Shown here piece by piece: positions 56,059-64,000 of a stretch of DNA of 64,000 nt. The notes beneath the pieces are model-generated. The model worked only from the letters and a program-made list of their open reading frames with translations, made no database searches and was not told where the DNA came from. Location of the stretch: positions 1,364,001-1,428,000 of the forward strand of contig NZ_CP008849.1 of assembly GCF_000730385.1 (NCBI RefSeq), given 5' to 3'. The DNA comes from Alteromonas australica. Lineage in GTDB: Bacteria > Pseudomonadota > Gammaproteobacteria > Enterobacterales > Alteromonadaceae. The position numbers and the translations under genes are program-made. Each line of letters opens with the position of its first letter. The first letter of the stretch is position 1.

Positions 56059-58011
56059 TTACCAATCACTCCGGTTTGAAGGCATGCGCTGACGTTGTCG
56101 TTTTTGTGCTTCTAGCTGCATTTTTCGTTTTAATAAAAACGCAGGGTCATCAGGAACTTTCCGCATTAAATTCTCTATTCGCTGTTGTTGTTCTTTTTCT
56201 TCATCGGTGAGTTCACCGGCTTGCCCTTGAACAGGCTGTTCGGCGCCGTCCTGCTGCTCTTGTTGCGCAGATTGTTGAGGGGGTTGAGCCTCATTTTCAG
56301 TGTCAGAATCTTGGTCCTCTGCATTGCGACTTTCACTCTCTGATGGGGAATTTCGCTCATCAGTGTCGCTTTGTTGATCCCCACTTTGGCCGTCTTGATG
56401 CTCACCCGCTTCATTATTTTGTTGCGACTGAGACTGCTGATCACCATTACCTTGCTGATTCTCGTCAGTTTGATTTTCATTGTTTTGATTTTGCTGACTA
56501 TCTCCGTTTTCAGATTGATCCTGAGGATTGTCATCGCCATTTTGTTGCTGCTGCTGCTGCTGCTGCTGCTGTTGCTCCTGTTGCTTTTTCAATGCTTCAA
56601 GCAAAGCCTTATTCTCTGCGGCATCTTTGTGGCCGAGGTCTATCGATAATGCCTGTTGATATCGTTCAATGGCTGCATCGAGATCGCCCATTTTAGCAAG
56701 GGCATTACCCTGATTATAAAGTGCGTCAGCGCCGTCTACTTGTTCAAATGCACGCAGCGCATCTTCGTAATTGCCCGCTTTATAATGTGCAGCGCCCTGC
56801 CATTGGGGGCTCTTAAACGTATTTGCCGCATTACCAAAGTCGTCGCCAGCGTAGTGAGCAAAGCCTTCCTGGTCGCGATTCAAAAATGGTTTTTCCCACC
56901 ACGACAAAGGCGGGCTTTCATTTTCAGTGGTGGGTTGAACCGGCGCGCTTGTATGCGCATAGCTGGTTTCCGTGGAAAGTGGCAGGTACAAACCTATTAG
57001 TAAGCAAATCACCACCCCTTTCCTAAATCCATAGGCAACAAAGGGCAATAGTAGTAGCAGGAGATAAGGGCCTAGCTCGCTCCATCTGTCGCCATTGTTA
57101 TCTTTGCTGTCATCACTTTCGGAAGATTCACTGTCTGAGGAAAATCGATCTACTGACACCAACCCTTTAATATCACTATCATTGGTGGCCAAACGTTGAA
57201 AAGTTCCGCCTCCTGCACGTGCAATACTGGCGATAGCATTCTCATTGACCCTTGGGACGACTATGCCGCCACTGGCATCTTTAAGCAATTCGCCATTTAC
57301 CTGTTTTATTGGTGCGCCATCTTTGGTTCCCACTGCAAGTACATTAAGCGTAAAAGGTAACGTCTTCACAAAGCGTTGGAGTTCAGTTTGCTGTTTGTTA
57401 TCAATGCCGTCGGTAATCCAATAGATGGCGCCTTTACTGTAGCCTGCATTAGTAAGTAGCTCTGCAGCCCGTTCAATACCTAACAGTGGATCACTGCCAG
57501 GAACCGGCATGATTTCTGGTGAGAGGCTGGGTAATAAGGCGGAGATATTTTGTGCATCCTTCGTTAAAGGGCTGATGACGAATGCGTCTCCAGCATAGGC
57601 AACGAGGCCCATTTCACCTTCGCCTATATAGTTTACAAGGTCGATGGCTTTGTATTTAGCGCGAGTCATGCGATCAGGAGTGACATCAGTGGCGCGCATA
57701 GACAACGACATATCAAGCACAATGACATGGCCATTTTTCAGTTGATATACCGGTTGTGGCAAGCGCTCCCACGTGGGGCCTGCAAGGGCTAAAAGAGCAA
57801 TTATCCACACTACAAGTAAAACTGAATACGCGGGCTTCCTGACTTTTTGTGTTTGACCTACCAACATGTGATCGTATAGATGTGCTGGAATAACCGATTG
57901 CCAGCCCGATTGTTTTTTATGCGAAACAGTTAACCACAGCCAAACCAACAGCGTGGGGATAATAGCCCAAAGCCATTCAGGTCGAATAAAATGAAAATCG
58001 TGAAGTGGCAT
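56059..58011 (-). CDS. VWA and TPR protein (BatB-BatC fusion type)
   Basis: 650 residues. N-terminal membrane segments (WLWAIIPTLLVWLWLTVSH) precede a VWA domain with the metal site VLDMSLSMRATD (DxSxS) near residue 99, and two helices near 310-340. Two or three TPRs follow around 390-470 (HYKAGNYEDALRAFEQ, YNQGNALAKMGDLDAAIERY). A 130-residue Gln/Asn/Asp/Glu-rich tail starts with a long poly-Gln run. In some species BatB and BatC are separate; here VWA and TPR parts are one gene. It lies three bases after the batA gene. Confidence 0.9.
   Translation of the reverse strand: MPLHDFHFIRPEWLWAIIPTLLVWLWLTVSHKKQSGWQSVIPAHLYDHMLVGQTQKVRKPAYSVLLVVWIIALLALAGPTWERLPQPVYQLKNGHVIVLDMSLSMRATDVTPDRMTRAKYKAIDLVNYIGEGEMGLVAYAGDAFVISPLTKDAQNISALLPSLSPEIMPVPGSDPLLGIERAAELLTNAGYSKGAIYWITDGIDNKQQTELQRFVKTLPFTLNVLAVGTKDGAPIKQVNGELLKDASGGIVVPRVNENAIASIARAGGGTFQRLATNDSDIKGLVSVDRFSSDSESSESDDSKDNNGDRWSELGPYLLLLLLPFVAYGFRKGVVICLLIGLYLPLSTETSYAHTSAPVQPTTENESPPLSWWEKPFLNRDQEGFAHYAGDDFGNAANTFKSPQWQGAAHYKAGNYEDALRAFEQVDGADALYNQGNALAKMGDLDAAIERYQQALSIDLGHKDAAENKALLEALKKQQEQQQQQQQQQQQNGDDNPQDQSENGDSQQNQNNENQTDENQQGNGDQQSQSQQNNEAGEHQDGQSGDQQSDTDERNSPSESESRNAEDQDSDTENEAQPPQQSAQQEQQDGAEQPVQGQAGELTDEEKEQQQRIENLMRKVPDDPAFLLKRKMQLEAQKRQRQRMPSNRSDW
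56542..56585 (-). repeat. CAG/CTG trinucleotide tract coding poly-Gln
   Basis: Nine or so uninterrupted CTG units (on the plus strand) with TTG interruptions at both ends encode the poly-Gln run of the VWA/TPR protein. Length changes by whole units would keep the frame. Confidence 0.85.
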
Positions 58012-58014
58012 ACT

Positions 58015-59031
58015 TTATTCAACCTCCTTTTTGGGTAACCTAAGCTGGCGCAATGCGCCCGTAAGTAAGTGAACCAGCGCCCAGCCCAGTGACAAAATGA
58101 AAGCCAATGCTAAGGGGTAATAAAATAAAGAGGTCAGTGGCCGCATTTTACGTGTTTCGCCTTCAATGGGCTCAAGGGTATCTAAGGTGGCGTAAATAGC
58201 TTCTAGTTCATTGACGTCTCTTGCCCTAAAGTATTTTCCACCTGTCGACTCGGCAATGTCCATAAGCATGTCTTCATCGAGTTCTTGAGATGGATTGACT
58301 TGCCGACTACCGAAAAAGCTTTGAATCAGCATTTGATCTGCCCCAACTCCAATGGTGTAAACTTTTACCCCTTTTTCTATGGCTAAGGTTTTCGCTTGCT
58401 CAGGGGTAATATTACCCGCCGTATTTTGCCCATCAGTGAGTAGAATAAGAACGTTGTTTGACTCATCTTTTTCATCAAACCGTTTGACTGCTAAACCTAT
58501 CGCATCACCAATGGCAGTTTGTTCGCCCACCAAACCGATCACAGATTCACTTAATAAGGTTGCCACAGTATCTCTGTCGTAGGTAAGCGGTGCTTGTAAA
58601 TAAGCAGTATCAGCAAACAGAATCAAGCCAAGTCGATCGCCCACTCTTCGCTTGATAAAATCAAATAGCACTGATTTTGTCATGGTGAGACGGTTCACTT
58701 GACGGCCATTTAACTGCATATCGTCAATTTTCATACTGCCTGAAAGGTCGACAGCCAACATCATTTCACGACCTTCGCTAGGTATACTTATAGGCTCCCC
58801 CAGCCACTGGGGGCGTGCGGCTGCAAGTACAAGCCCCAGCCATATGGCAGAGGCGACCAAAAGCGGTACCTTACGAGATTTAGTTGCCTGGATGCTAGTA
58901 ACCATGTTGGGTCTTAAAGCTGGCACTCTCAGCGCTGCTAAGGCGCTTTTTTGCTTGGGTTTAACAAGCCATCGAATGATAAAGGGGAGGGGAATAAGGC
59001 AGAGCACCCACCACCAAGCAAATTCAAACAT
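58015..59031 (-). CDS. batA: VWA domain membrane protein (BatA type)
   Basis: 338 residues. Two N-terminal helices precede a VWA domain with MIDAS motif AVDLSGSMKIDD (DxSxS) near residue 93, LADTAYLQAPLT and LLTDGQNTAG. A final helix (SLFYYPLALAFILSLGWALVHLL) closes it. The VWA domain probably faces the periplasm and binds a divalent metal for protein contacts. It overlaps the DUF4381 gene by eight bases. Confidence 0.92.
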   Translation of the reverse strand: MFEFAWWWVLCLIPLPFIIRWLVKPKQKSALAALRVPALRPNMVTSIQATKSRKVPLLVASAIWLGLVLAAARPQWLGEPISIPSEGREMMLAVDLSGSMKIDDMQLNGRQVNRLTMTKSVLFDFIKRRVGDRLGLILFADTAYLQAPLTYDRDTVATLLSESVIGLVGEQTAIGDAIGLAVKRFDEKDESNNVLILLTDGQNTAGNITPEQAKTLAIEKGVKVYTIGVGADQMLIQSFFGSRQVNPSQELDEDMLMDIAESTGGKYFRARDVNELEAIYATLDTLEPIEGETRKMRPLTSLFYYPLALAFILSLGWALVHLLTGALRQLRLPKKEVE

Positions 59032-59566
59032 GACTTACCTCCGCGGAGGATGTGTACGCATGAGCGCGGCGATTGTTTTTCTTAAAGTTGGCGTGTTTAA
59101 GCCAGTGCTTTGCTGCGCTTTTACAACGTGTAAATTGCGTAGCGTCTACCGAAGGTGAATACAGCTGTTGTGTCAGTTGTTTAAGCCCCTCATTACATGT
59201 ACCAAGTTTAGATTTAGCGACTTGGGCTAACATAAATTCTAACCAAGGACGGCCATAAAGGCTGGCGACATCTTCGTTAGAAAAATAGCTTTTGCTGGTG
59301 CGCTTTAATAGGCTATTTATCTGCATAGGCCAATTTGCATCGGTTTCGCTGATGTTTGATAGCTCAACAAGAGCAGCCTTGCGGGCGCGGTTAAATGCGC
59401 GGCGTCGTAACCAAAACACCGCTAAAGTACTAATGGCGACGAGAAGTAGAACCAGCAGTGTCCACCATCCCCAATCGAGAGGCCACCAGTTTATCTGTGA
59501 AGGAGGGTGAATGTCTTTTAGTTGCGCTAGTGGATCGGTTTGCGCAGCGTTCGGGCTCATTTGCAT
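59024..59566 (-). CDS. DUF4381 family membrane protein
   Basis: 180 residues. The start has DIHPPSQINWWPLDWGWW, the family signature before one membrane helix (TLLVLLLVAISTLAVFWLRR). A helical cytoplasmic part follows with SKSYFSNEDVASLYGRPWLEFM. Members sit in MoxR/Bat operons and are thought to belong to the membrane complex; the exact role is unknown. The start shares one base with the DUF58 stop. Confidence 0.9.
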   Translation of the reverse strand: MQMSPNAAQTDPLAQLKDIHPPSQINWWPLDWGWWTLLVLLLVAISTLAVFWLRRRAFNRARKAALVELSNISETDANWPMQINSLLKRTSKSYFSNEDVASLYGRPWLEFMLAQVAKSKLGTCNEGLKQLTQQLYSPSVDATQFTRCKSAAKHWLKHANFKKNNRRAHAYTSSAEVSHV

Positions 59567-60531
59567 TACATCACTTCCCGTTGCATGGCTTGAAGCTGTT
59601 GATCAAGTGGGAAACCCGATGACACGTGAAATCGCGCGATGTTCGCTTTCTTCAAGGTGTGTTCTGTATCTTGCCGGGTTTTTGCACGCCATTGCTCGTA
59701 TGCCTTTTGTTCGTTGCTGTCGCCTAGTAACCAACTTTGTTGATCTGTGCCGTCGGAGACTTTAACTTCTTGTATTTTTGTCGTGGATGGTAAGGCTAAT
59801 TCGATTGGGTCTTCCACTACGATGGCGCGGACTTCACAATGTCGGGTTAACTGGCTAAGGTGTTGAAGCGCTTTCGCACTTAAATTTTGAAAGTCGGACA
59901 CAAGATAAACCAAACTGCCTGGTTTAGCTAAACGCCTTGCTCTTGCACATGCGTCAGCAAAGGCGTTAAGGCTTTCCTCACGATTTACCGTGGAAGCAAG
60001 ACTTGATGAATGAACGTCTTTAAGCTCGTGGCATATATGCAAAACCGCTTTTTTGCGGGTCAAAGGTTTAACTTCCTTGTGCCGTGCTTGGTTAAACACA
60101 ATTGCGCCGACTTTGTCGCCACGGGCAGCAGCAGACCAACTTATGAGTGCAGCCGTATGGGCGGCTTGCACGGATTTAGTCAGTAGCTTCGTGCCGAACA
60201 TCATTGAGGGCAAAAAGTCGCAAAAAAGAAAGACAGGACGCTCCCGTTCCTCGCGATAAATTTTTGTATGTGTTTTACCTGTTCTTGCCGTTACACGCCA
60301 ATCAATTGCCCTAATATCATCGCCGGGTTGGTAATGTCTGGCTTCGTCAAACTCCATGCCTCTACCTTTATGTTTAGTAAGGTAGCTACCGGCAAGTTTG
60401 GCTTGTGGTGCCCGCTTTGGCACTAAGCTAAACAGTTTTGCCAACTGTTGGTAGCGAAGTAGCTCAGGCGTAGAGAGGCTAACGCCATTGCTTTTCAACA
60501 ATTGCAGTTGAGTGGTTAGGGTATTCATCAT
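59566..60531 (-). CDS. DUF58 domain-containing protein
   Basis: 321 residues. GSYLTKHKGRGMEFDEARHY followed by QPGDDIRAIDWRVTARTGK is the hallmark of DUF58 proteins, with a following VWA-like fold (VFLFCDFLPSMMFGT). They are encoded with MoxR ATPases throughout bacteria and are thought to act as adaptors. It directly abuts moxR. Confidence 0.93.
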   Translation of the reverse strand: MMNTLTTQLQLLKSNGVSLSTPELLRYQQLAKLFSLVPKRAPQAKLAGSYLTKHKGRGMEFDEARHYQPGDDIRAIDWRVTARTGKTHTKIYREERERPVFLFCDFLPSMMFGTKLLTKSVQAAHTAALISWSAAARGDKVGAIVFNQARHKEVKPLTRKKAVLHICHELKDVHSSSLASTVNREESLNAFADACARARRLAKPGSLVYLVSDFQNLSAKALQHLSQLTRHCEVRAIVVEDPIELALPSTTKIQEVKVSDGTDQQSWLLGDSNEQKAYEQWRAKTRQDTEHTLKKANIARFHVSSGFPLDQQLQAMQREVM

Positions 60532-61488
60532 TTATGGAACTGCGACGGTAGCAACAATCTTATCGAGAACATCATTAACCGTAACGCCCTCAGCTTCAGC
60601 CTCGTAAGACAAAATAATACGATGGCGCAATACATTGTGCGCAACTGCTTGAATATCATCCGGGCCGACGAAATCTCGACCGGCTAACCAGGCATGGGCC
60701 CTAGCGCATTTGTCGAGGCTAATTGTGGCGCGCGGGCTCGTGCCAAGCGCAATCCATTGAGCCAGGTTAGCATCGAAACGTTCAGGCTTACGGGTGGCCA
60801 TAATAAGCTGCACTAAATATTGCTCTAGCTCGGGTGCCATATGCAGACCCAGGGCCGCTTTTCTTGCACTAAAGATATCTTCTTGTGAAAGCGTAGGCGG
60901 TGTCACAGGAGGAGCAGACAGGGCTTCTCCACGAGTAAGTCTAAGTATTTCCAACTCGGTTTGTGCGTCTGGGTAATCAATATCCACATGCATGAGGAAG
61001 CGGTCTAATTGCGCTTCTGGTAGGGGATAAGTCCCTTCTTGCTCTAGCGGGTTTTGTGTTGCCATTACTAAAAACAGTGGGGGCAGCGGGTAAGTTTTAC
61101 TGCCTACCGTAATTTGACGCTCAGCCATGGCTTCTAATAAGGCTGACTGAACCTTTGCCGGTGCCCGGTTAATTTCATCGGCTAGCACTAAATTATGAAA
61201 AAGAGGGCCTTTTTGAAATACAAACTCACCGGTCTCAGGGCGGTAGATATCTGTCCCAGTAAGATCGGCAGGAAGCAAATCTGGGGTAAACTGAACGCGA
61301 TGAAAATCGCCGTCTACGCCATTGGCTAATGCATTGATAGCACGTGTCTTGGCAAGTCCTGGAGGACCTTCCACGAGCAGGTGCCCATCGGCCAATAGTG
61401 CAATAAGAATACTTTTTGTAAGTGCACTTTGACCAATAATCTGCTGATCTAAGTACGCATGTAATTGCTGAAACTGCTGTGCCGCCAT
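60532..61488 (-). CDS. MoxR family AAA ATPase
   Basis: 318 residues. Walker A is GPPGLAKTRAINA near residue 40 (the MoxR variant). Walker B is seen as LVLADEINRAPAKVQSALLEAM, with sensor MATQNPLEQEGTYPLPEAQLDRF. It is a chaperone-like ATPase thought to mature VWA-containing partners, which here are the two VWA proteins in the same operon. It is the first gene of the six-gene unit. Confidence 0.95.
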   Translation of the reverse strand: MAAQQFQQLHAYLDQQIIGQSALTKSILIALLADGHLLVEGPPGLAKTRAINALANGVDGDFHRVQFTPDLLPADLTGTDIYRPETGEFVFQKGPLFHNLVLADEINRAPAKVQSALLEAMAERQITVGSKTYPLPPLFLVMATQNPLEQEGTYPLPEAQLDRFLMHVDIDYPDAQTELEILRLTRGEALSAPPVTPPTLSQEDIFSARKAALGLHMAPELEQYLVQLIMATRKPERFDANLAQWIALGTSPRATISLDKCARAHAWLAGRDFVGPDDIQAVAHNVLRHRIILSYEAEAEGVTVNDVLDKIVATVAVP

Positions 61489-61796
61489 AATGCAAACGTT
61501 CCGTTAAAATTCTAGTTATAGGAAAAATTTAGTCGTTAAACCTAAGGGGAACTTAGGCATTCATGAAGATTTATACAAAACAGACTATGGTTTTCATATA
61601 TGGTTCATTTTACCCAATCTCAAGGCCATAAATCGATTCTCATGAAATTCTGCTATAAGACGGTAAAGATTTCAGCTGAAACTATGATGAAGGGGTGGAT
61701 AATTTGCTATTTTGTTCATTGTTTGTAAAAATTAGGTTCATTACAGGTCAGACCACTTGCAATTGCGTAAGTCTCGGTCATTAACTTAGGTGCAAT
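61489..61796. other. Divergent intergenic region between moxR and fadI
   Basis: 308 bases without a gene. It holds the FadR-like operator at 61742-61758 and must hold the promoters of moxR and fadIJ. Confidence 0.6.
61742..61758. promoter_or_regulatory. FadR-like operator upstream of fadI
   Basis: TACAGGTCAGACCACTT matches the palindromic core GGTCAGACCA of the gammaproteobacterial FadR site (AACTGGTCAGACCAGTT type). It lies about 40 bases before the fadI start, where a repressor could block transcription until long-chain acyl-CoA is present. Confidence 0.6.
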
Positions 61797-63107
61797 ATGG
61801 CTACAAAACAATCAGTTACTACCCGAGAGGGTGATCGCATCGCCATTGTCGCGGGGCTTCGTACTCCGTTTGCGAAAATGGCAACATACTTCCACGGTGT
61901 CCCAGCAGTCGATTTAGGTAAAATGGTCGTTAACGAGCTTCTCGTGCGTCATGGCATTAAAAAAGAGTGGGTTGACCAAGTGGTATACGGCCAAGTCGTG
62001 CAAATGCCAGAGGCCCCCAACATTGCTCGTGAAATTGTTTTGGGCACCGGCATGAACGTTCATACCGATGCTTATAGTGTTTCACGAGCGTGTGCGACGA
62101 GTTTTCAATCCACTGTAAACATCGCTGAAAGTATGATGGCAGGCACTGTCCAGGTAGGTATAGCCGGTGGAGCCGACTCCACATCTGTCTCACCTATCGG
62201 TGTATCAAAAAACCTTGCCCGCGCTTTGGTCGATTTGCAAAAGACAAAAACACTGGGTCAAAAACTGAATATCTTTAAGCGCTTAGGCTTAAAAGACCTG
62301 GCCCCTGTGCCTCCTGCGGTAGCGGAATACTCAACCGGCTTATCTATGGGGCAAACGGCAGAGCAAATGGCAAAAAGCCATCAAATCTCTCGCCAAGATC
62401 AAGACAAATTGGCTCACCGTTCTCATAGCTTAGCGGCAGAGAGTTGGGAAGCGGGCAAACTGTCAGGTGAAGTCATGACAGCTTATGCTGAACCTTACAA
62501 AGGCGCACTAGAGCGTGACAATAACGTACGCTTTGACTCTAAGTTAGAAGGCTACGCAAAACTGCGTCCAGTGTTTGACAAAAAGTATGGCTCGGTTACA
62601 GCGGCTAATGCTACACCGTTAACCGATGGGGCCTCTGCAGTTGTAATGATGACAGAGAGTCGCGCAAAAGCGCTTGGTTACACACCATTAGGCTACATTA
62701 AAAGCTATGCATTTTCTGCTATTGATGTTTGGGAAGATATGCTGATGGGACCCTCCTACGCAACGCCAATTGCCCTTGATCGCGCAGGAATGACATTAAA
62801 CGATTTAACGTTGATAGAAATGCACGAAGCGTTTGCTGCGCAGACCCTTGCCAATGTTAAGATGTTTGCTAGCGACAAATTTGCCCAAGAGAAGCTAGGA
62901 CGTACTAAAGCCACTGGCGAAATCGATATGGACAAGTTTAACGTAATGGGTAGTTCTATCGCCTATGGTCACCCATTTGCGGCAACAGGTACGCGTATGA
63001 TTACGCAGATGCTCAATGAACTGAATCGTAGAGGCGGCGGAACGGGCCTTGTTACTGCGTGTGCTGCAGGTGGTCTAGGTGCAGCCATGATTGTGGAGAC
63101 AGAATAA
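61797..63107 (+). CDS. fadI: Acetyl-CoA C-acyltransferase FadI (3-ketoacyl-CoA thiolase)
   Basis: 436 residues, the usual FadI length. The thiolase nucleophile is Cys99 in [12 protein letters not shown]. The other active-site parts are [24 protein letters not shown] (His) and [12 protein letters not shown] (Cys). It performs the final thiolytic step of the FadIJ beta-oxidation pathway. One base separates its stop from fadJ, so the two are co-transcribed and form one complex. Confidence 0.97.
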   Translation: MATKQSVTTREGDRIAIVAGLRTPFAKMATYFHGVPAVDLGKMVVNELLVRHGIKKEWVDQVVYGQVVQMPEAPNIAREIVLGTGMNVHTDAYSVSRACATSFQSTVNIAESMMAGTVQVGIAGGADSTSVSPIGVSKNLARALVDLQKTKTLGQKLNIFKRLGLKDLAPVPPAVAEYSTGLSMGQTAEQMAKSHQISRQDQDKLAHRSHSLAAESWEAGKLSGEVMTAYAEPYKGALERDNNVRFDSKLEGYAKLRPVFDKKYGSVTAANATPLTDGASAVVMMTESRAKALGYTPLGYIKSYAFSAIDVWEDMLMGPSYATPIALDRAGMTLNDLTLIEMHEAFAAQTLANVKMFASDKFAQEKLGRTKATGEIDMDKFNVMGSSIAYGHPFAATGTRMITQMLNELNRRGGGTGLVTACAAGGLGAAMIVETE

Positions 63108-63108
63108 G

Positions 63109-64000
63109 ATGAGTCAGGAAATAGACATGACAAATGACGTTCAACCAGCTTCTGGTGCATTTACGCTAACCAAGCAAGACAACGGCGTAGCCATCTTGAC
63201 AATGGATGTGCCTGGCGAGTCTATGAACACGCTTAAAGCCGAATTTGGTGAAGAAATTTCATCGATGCTTGATGATATTGATGGCGACAGCAGTATTAAA
63301 GGGGTGGTGTTAACCAGCGGAAAATCTAACTCATTTGTTGCTGGTGCAGACATCTCAATGCTGGCAGCGTGCGAGAGCGCTGAAGATGCAACCGCAATTG
63401 CCGCCGGTGGTCAGGCCATATTTGACCGTATCGAAAACATGAAAGCCACGTTTGTTGCTGCTATTCATGGTCCGGCGTTAGGTGGCGGGCTAGAACTTGC
63501 CCTTGCTTGCCATTACCGAATTTGTACTGATGCAGCGAGCACACAAGTTGGTTTGCCTGAAGTGCAACTGGGTTTGTTACCGGGAAGTGGAGGAACACAA
63601 CGTCTACCTCGCCTTATTGGTATTCAACAAGCCATGAAAATGATGCTAACAGGCTCTTCTGTTAGGGCGAAGCAAGCTAAAAAATACGGCATTGTTGACG
63701 ATGTTGTTCCCTATAGTGTGTTGCTTGAGGTTGCTGAACAGTTTGCGTTAAAACGCAAGCCTGAGCGTGAAGCGCCACAAAAAGGTCTGATGAACAAAAT
63801 GCTAGAAAATACCGGGCCAGGTAAAAGCATGATGTTTAAAAAGGCGAGAGAAGCTACCTTTGCGAAAACAAAGGGTAATTATCCCGCGCCTGGATACATT
63901 ATCGACGTGATTGAAACCGGCGTTAATGATGGTATTCAAGCAGGCCTAAAAGCTGAAGCAGAAGCCTTTGGTAAGCTGGTCATGACGCCAGAATCTTTCC
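63109..64000 (+). CDS. fadJ: Fatty acid oxidation complex subunit alpha FadJ, N-terminal part
   Basis: The frame opens at ATG 63109 and is still open at the window end (297 codons); a second in-frame ATG lies at 63127. The visible part is the enoyl-CoA hydratase/isomerase domain: VPGESMNTLKAEF, SFVAGADISML, HGPALGGGLELALACHYRI and GLPEVQLGLLPGSGGTQRLP, which contain the two catalytic glutamates of crotonases. The 3-hydroxyacyl-CoA dehydrogenase half lies beyond the window. It partners FadI encoded just upstream. Confidence 0.96.
   Translation, partial: MSQEIDMTNDVQPASGAFTLTKQDNGVAILTMDVPGESMNTLKAEFGEEISSMLDDIDGDSSIKGVVLTSGKSNSFVAGADISMLAACESAEDATAIAAGGQAIFDRIENMKATFVAAIHGPALGGGLELALACHYRICTDAASTQVGLPEVQLGLLPGSGGTQRLPRLIGIQQAMKMMLTGSSVRAKQAKKYGIVDDVVPYSVLLEVAEQFALKRKPEREAPQKGLMNKMLENTGPGKSMMFKKAREATFAKTKGNYPAPGYIIDVIETGVNDGIQAGLKAEAEAFGKLVMTPESF

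Overview
This window looks like a chromosomal segment of a marine gammaproteobacterium of the Alteromonadales (Alteromonas-like). That is inferred from the rsxABCDGE-nth block, the FadI/FadJ type of beta-oxidation genes, cysDC/cysQ/cysN with an SLC13 permease, Bat/MoxR genes, DUF3379 and DUF3025 proteins and moderate GC. No plasmid or prophage genes are visible.

Layout. (1) 1-6130: end of a GGDEF protein, a CadC/ToxR-type regulator divergent from an S15/CocE-type peptidase, and an ECF sigma factor with a four-helix membrane partner. (2) 6130-9530: a 2.8 kb insert of gene debris (truncated GNAT, IS91-family transposase remnant, AT-rich acyltransferase, glutaminase tail). It is bounded by a direct repeat of the 3' part of the membrane-partner gene and its terminator. 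(3) 9555-11394: a CPCC protein and a serine-hydrolase lipoprotein. (4) 11550-15293: an integron cassette array without an integrase (CALIN). Five minus-strand genes have stop codons lying inside attC core sites, and a type II toxin-antitoxin pair sits in the opposite orientation. (5) 15300-19365: a headless LysR gene, a 245-bp copy of the 3' end of nth, a large serine hydrolase, and a second smaller nth-like scrap. (6) 19366-25859: rsxABCDGE-nth on the minus strand. (7) 26057-27337: two tandem tRNA-Asn genes and 1.1 kb of non-coding DNA with a head-to-head DnaA-box pair and clustered GATC sites. (8) 27338-38000: MATE exporter, uvrB, LysR regulator, small membrane proteins, queC/queE, a periplasmic binding protein, asnB and an RMD1-family protein. 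(9) 38005-48678: M28 peptidase, DUF3025, Yip1, the sulfate-activation operon and putP. (10) 48816-54254: a TPR-GGDEF protein, an ECF sigma/DUF3379 pair and a DUF885 lipoprotein. (11) 54322-61488: the moxR-DUF58-DUF4381-BatA-BatB/C-BatD operon. (12) 61797-64000: fadI-fadJ behind a FadR-like operator.

The core blocks form coherent pathways. Rsx is a membrane electron-transfer complex feeding redox control, with nth adding [4Fe-4S] base-excision repair. The cys genes take sulfate to PAPS and recycle PAP. fadIJ is anaerobic-type fatty acid oxidation. The Bat genes form a MoxR chaperone/VWA system. The accessory zone at 6-19 kb holds the most unexplained structure: two inserts of 2.6-2.8 kb, each bounded by a direct repeat of the 3' part of a host gene, flanking a CALIN. 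No wholly new system can be proven from sequence alone. The best leads are the repeated insertion architecture, the CALIN, and a DARS-like DnaA-binding cluster upstream of uvrB.
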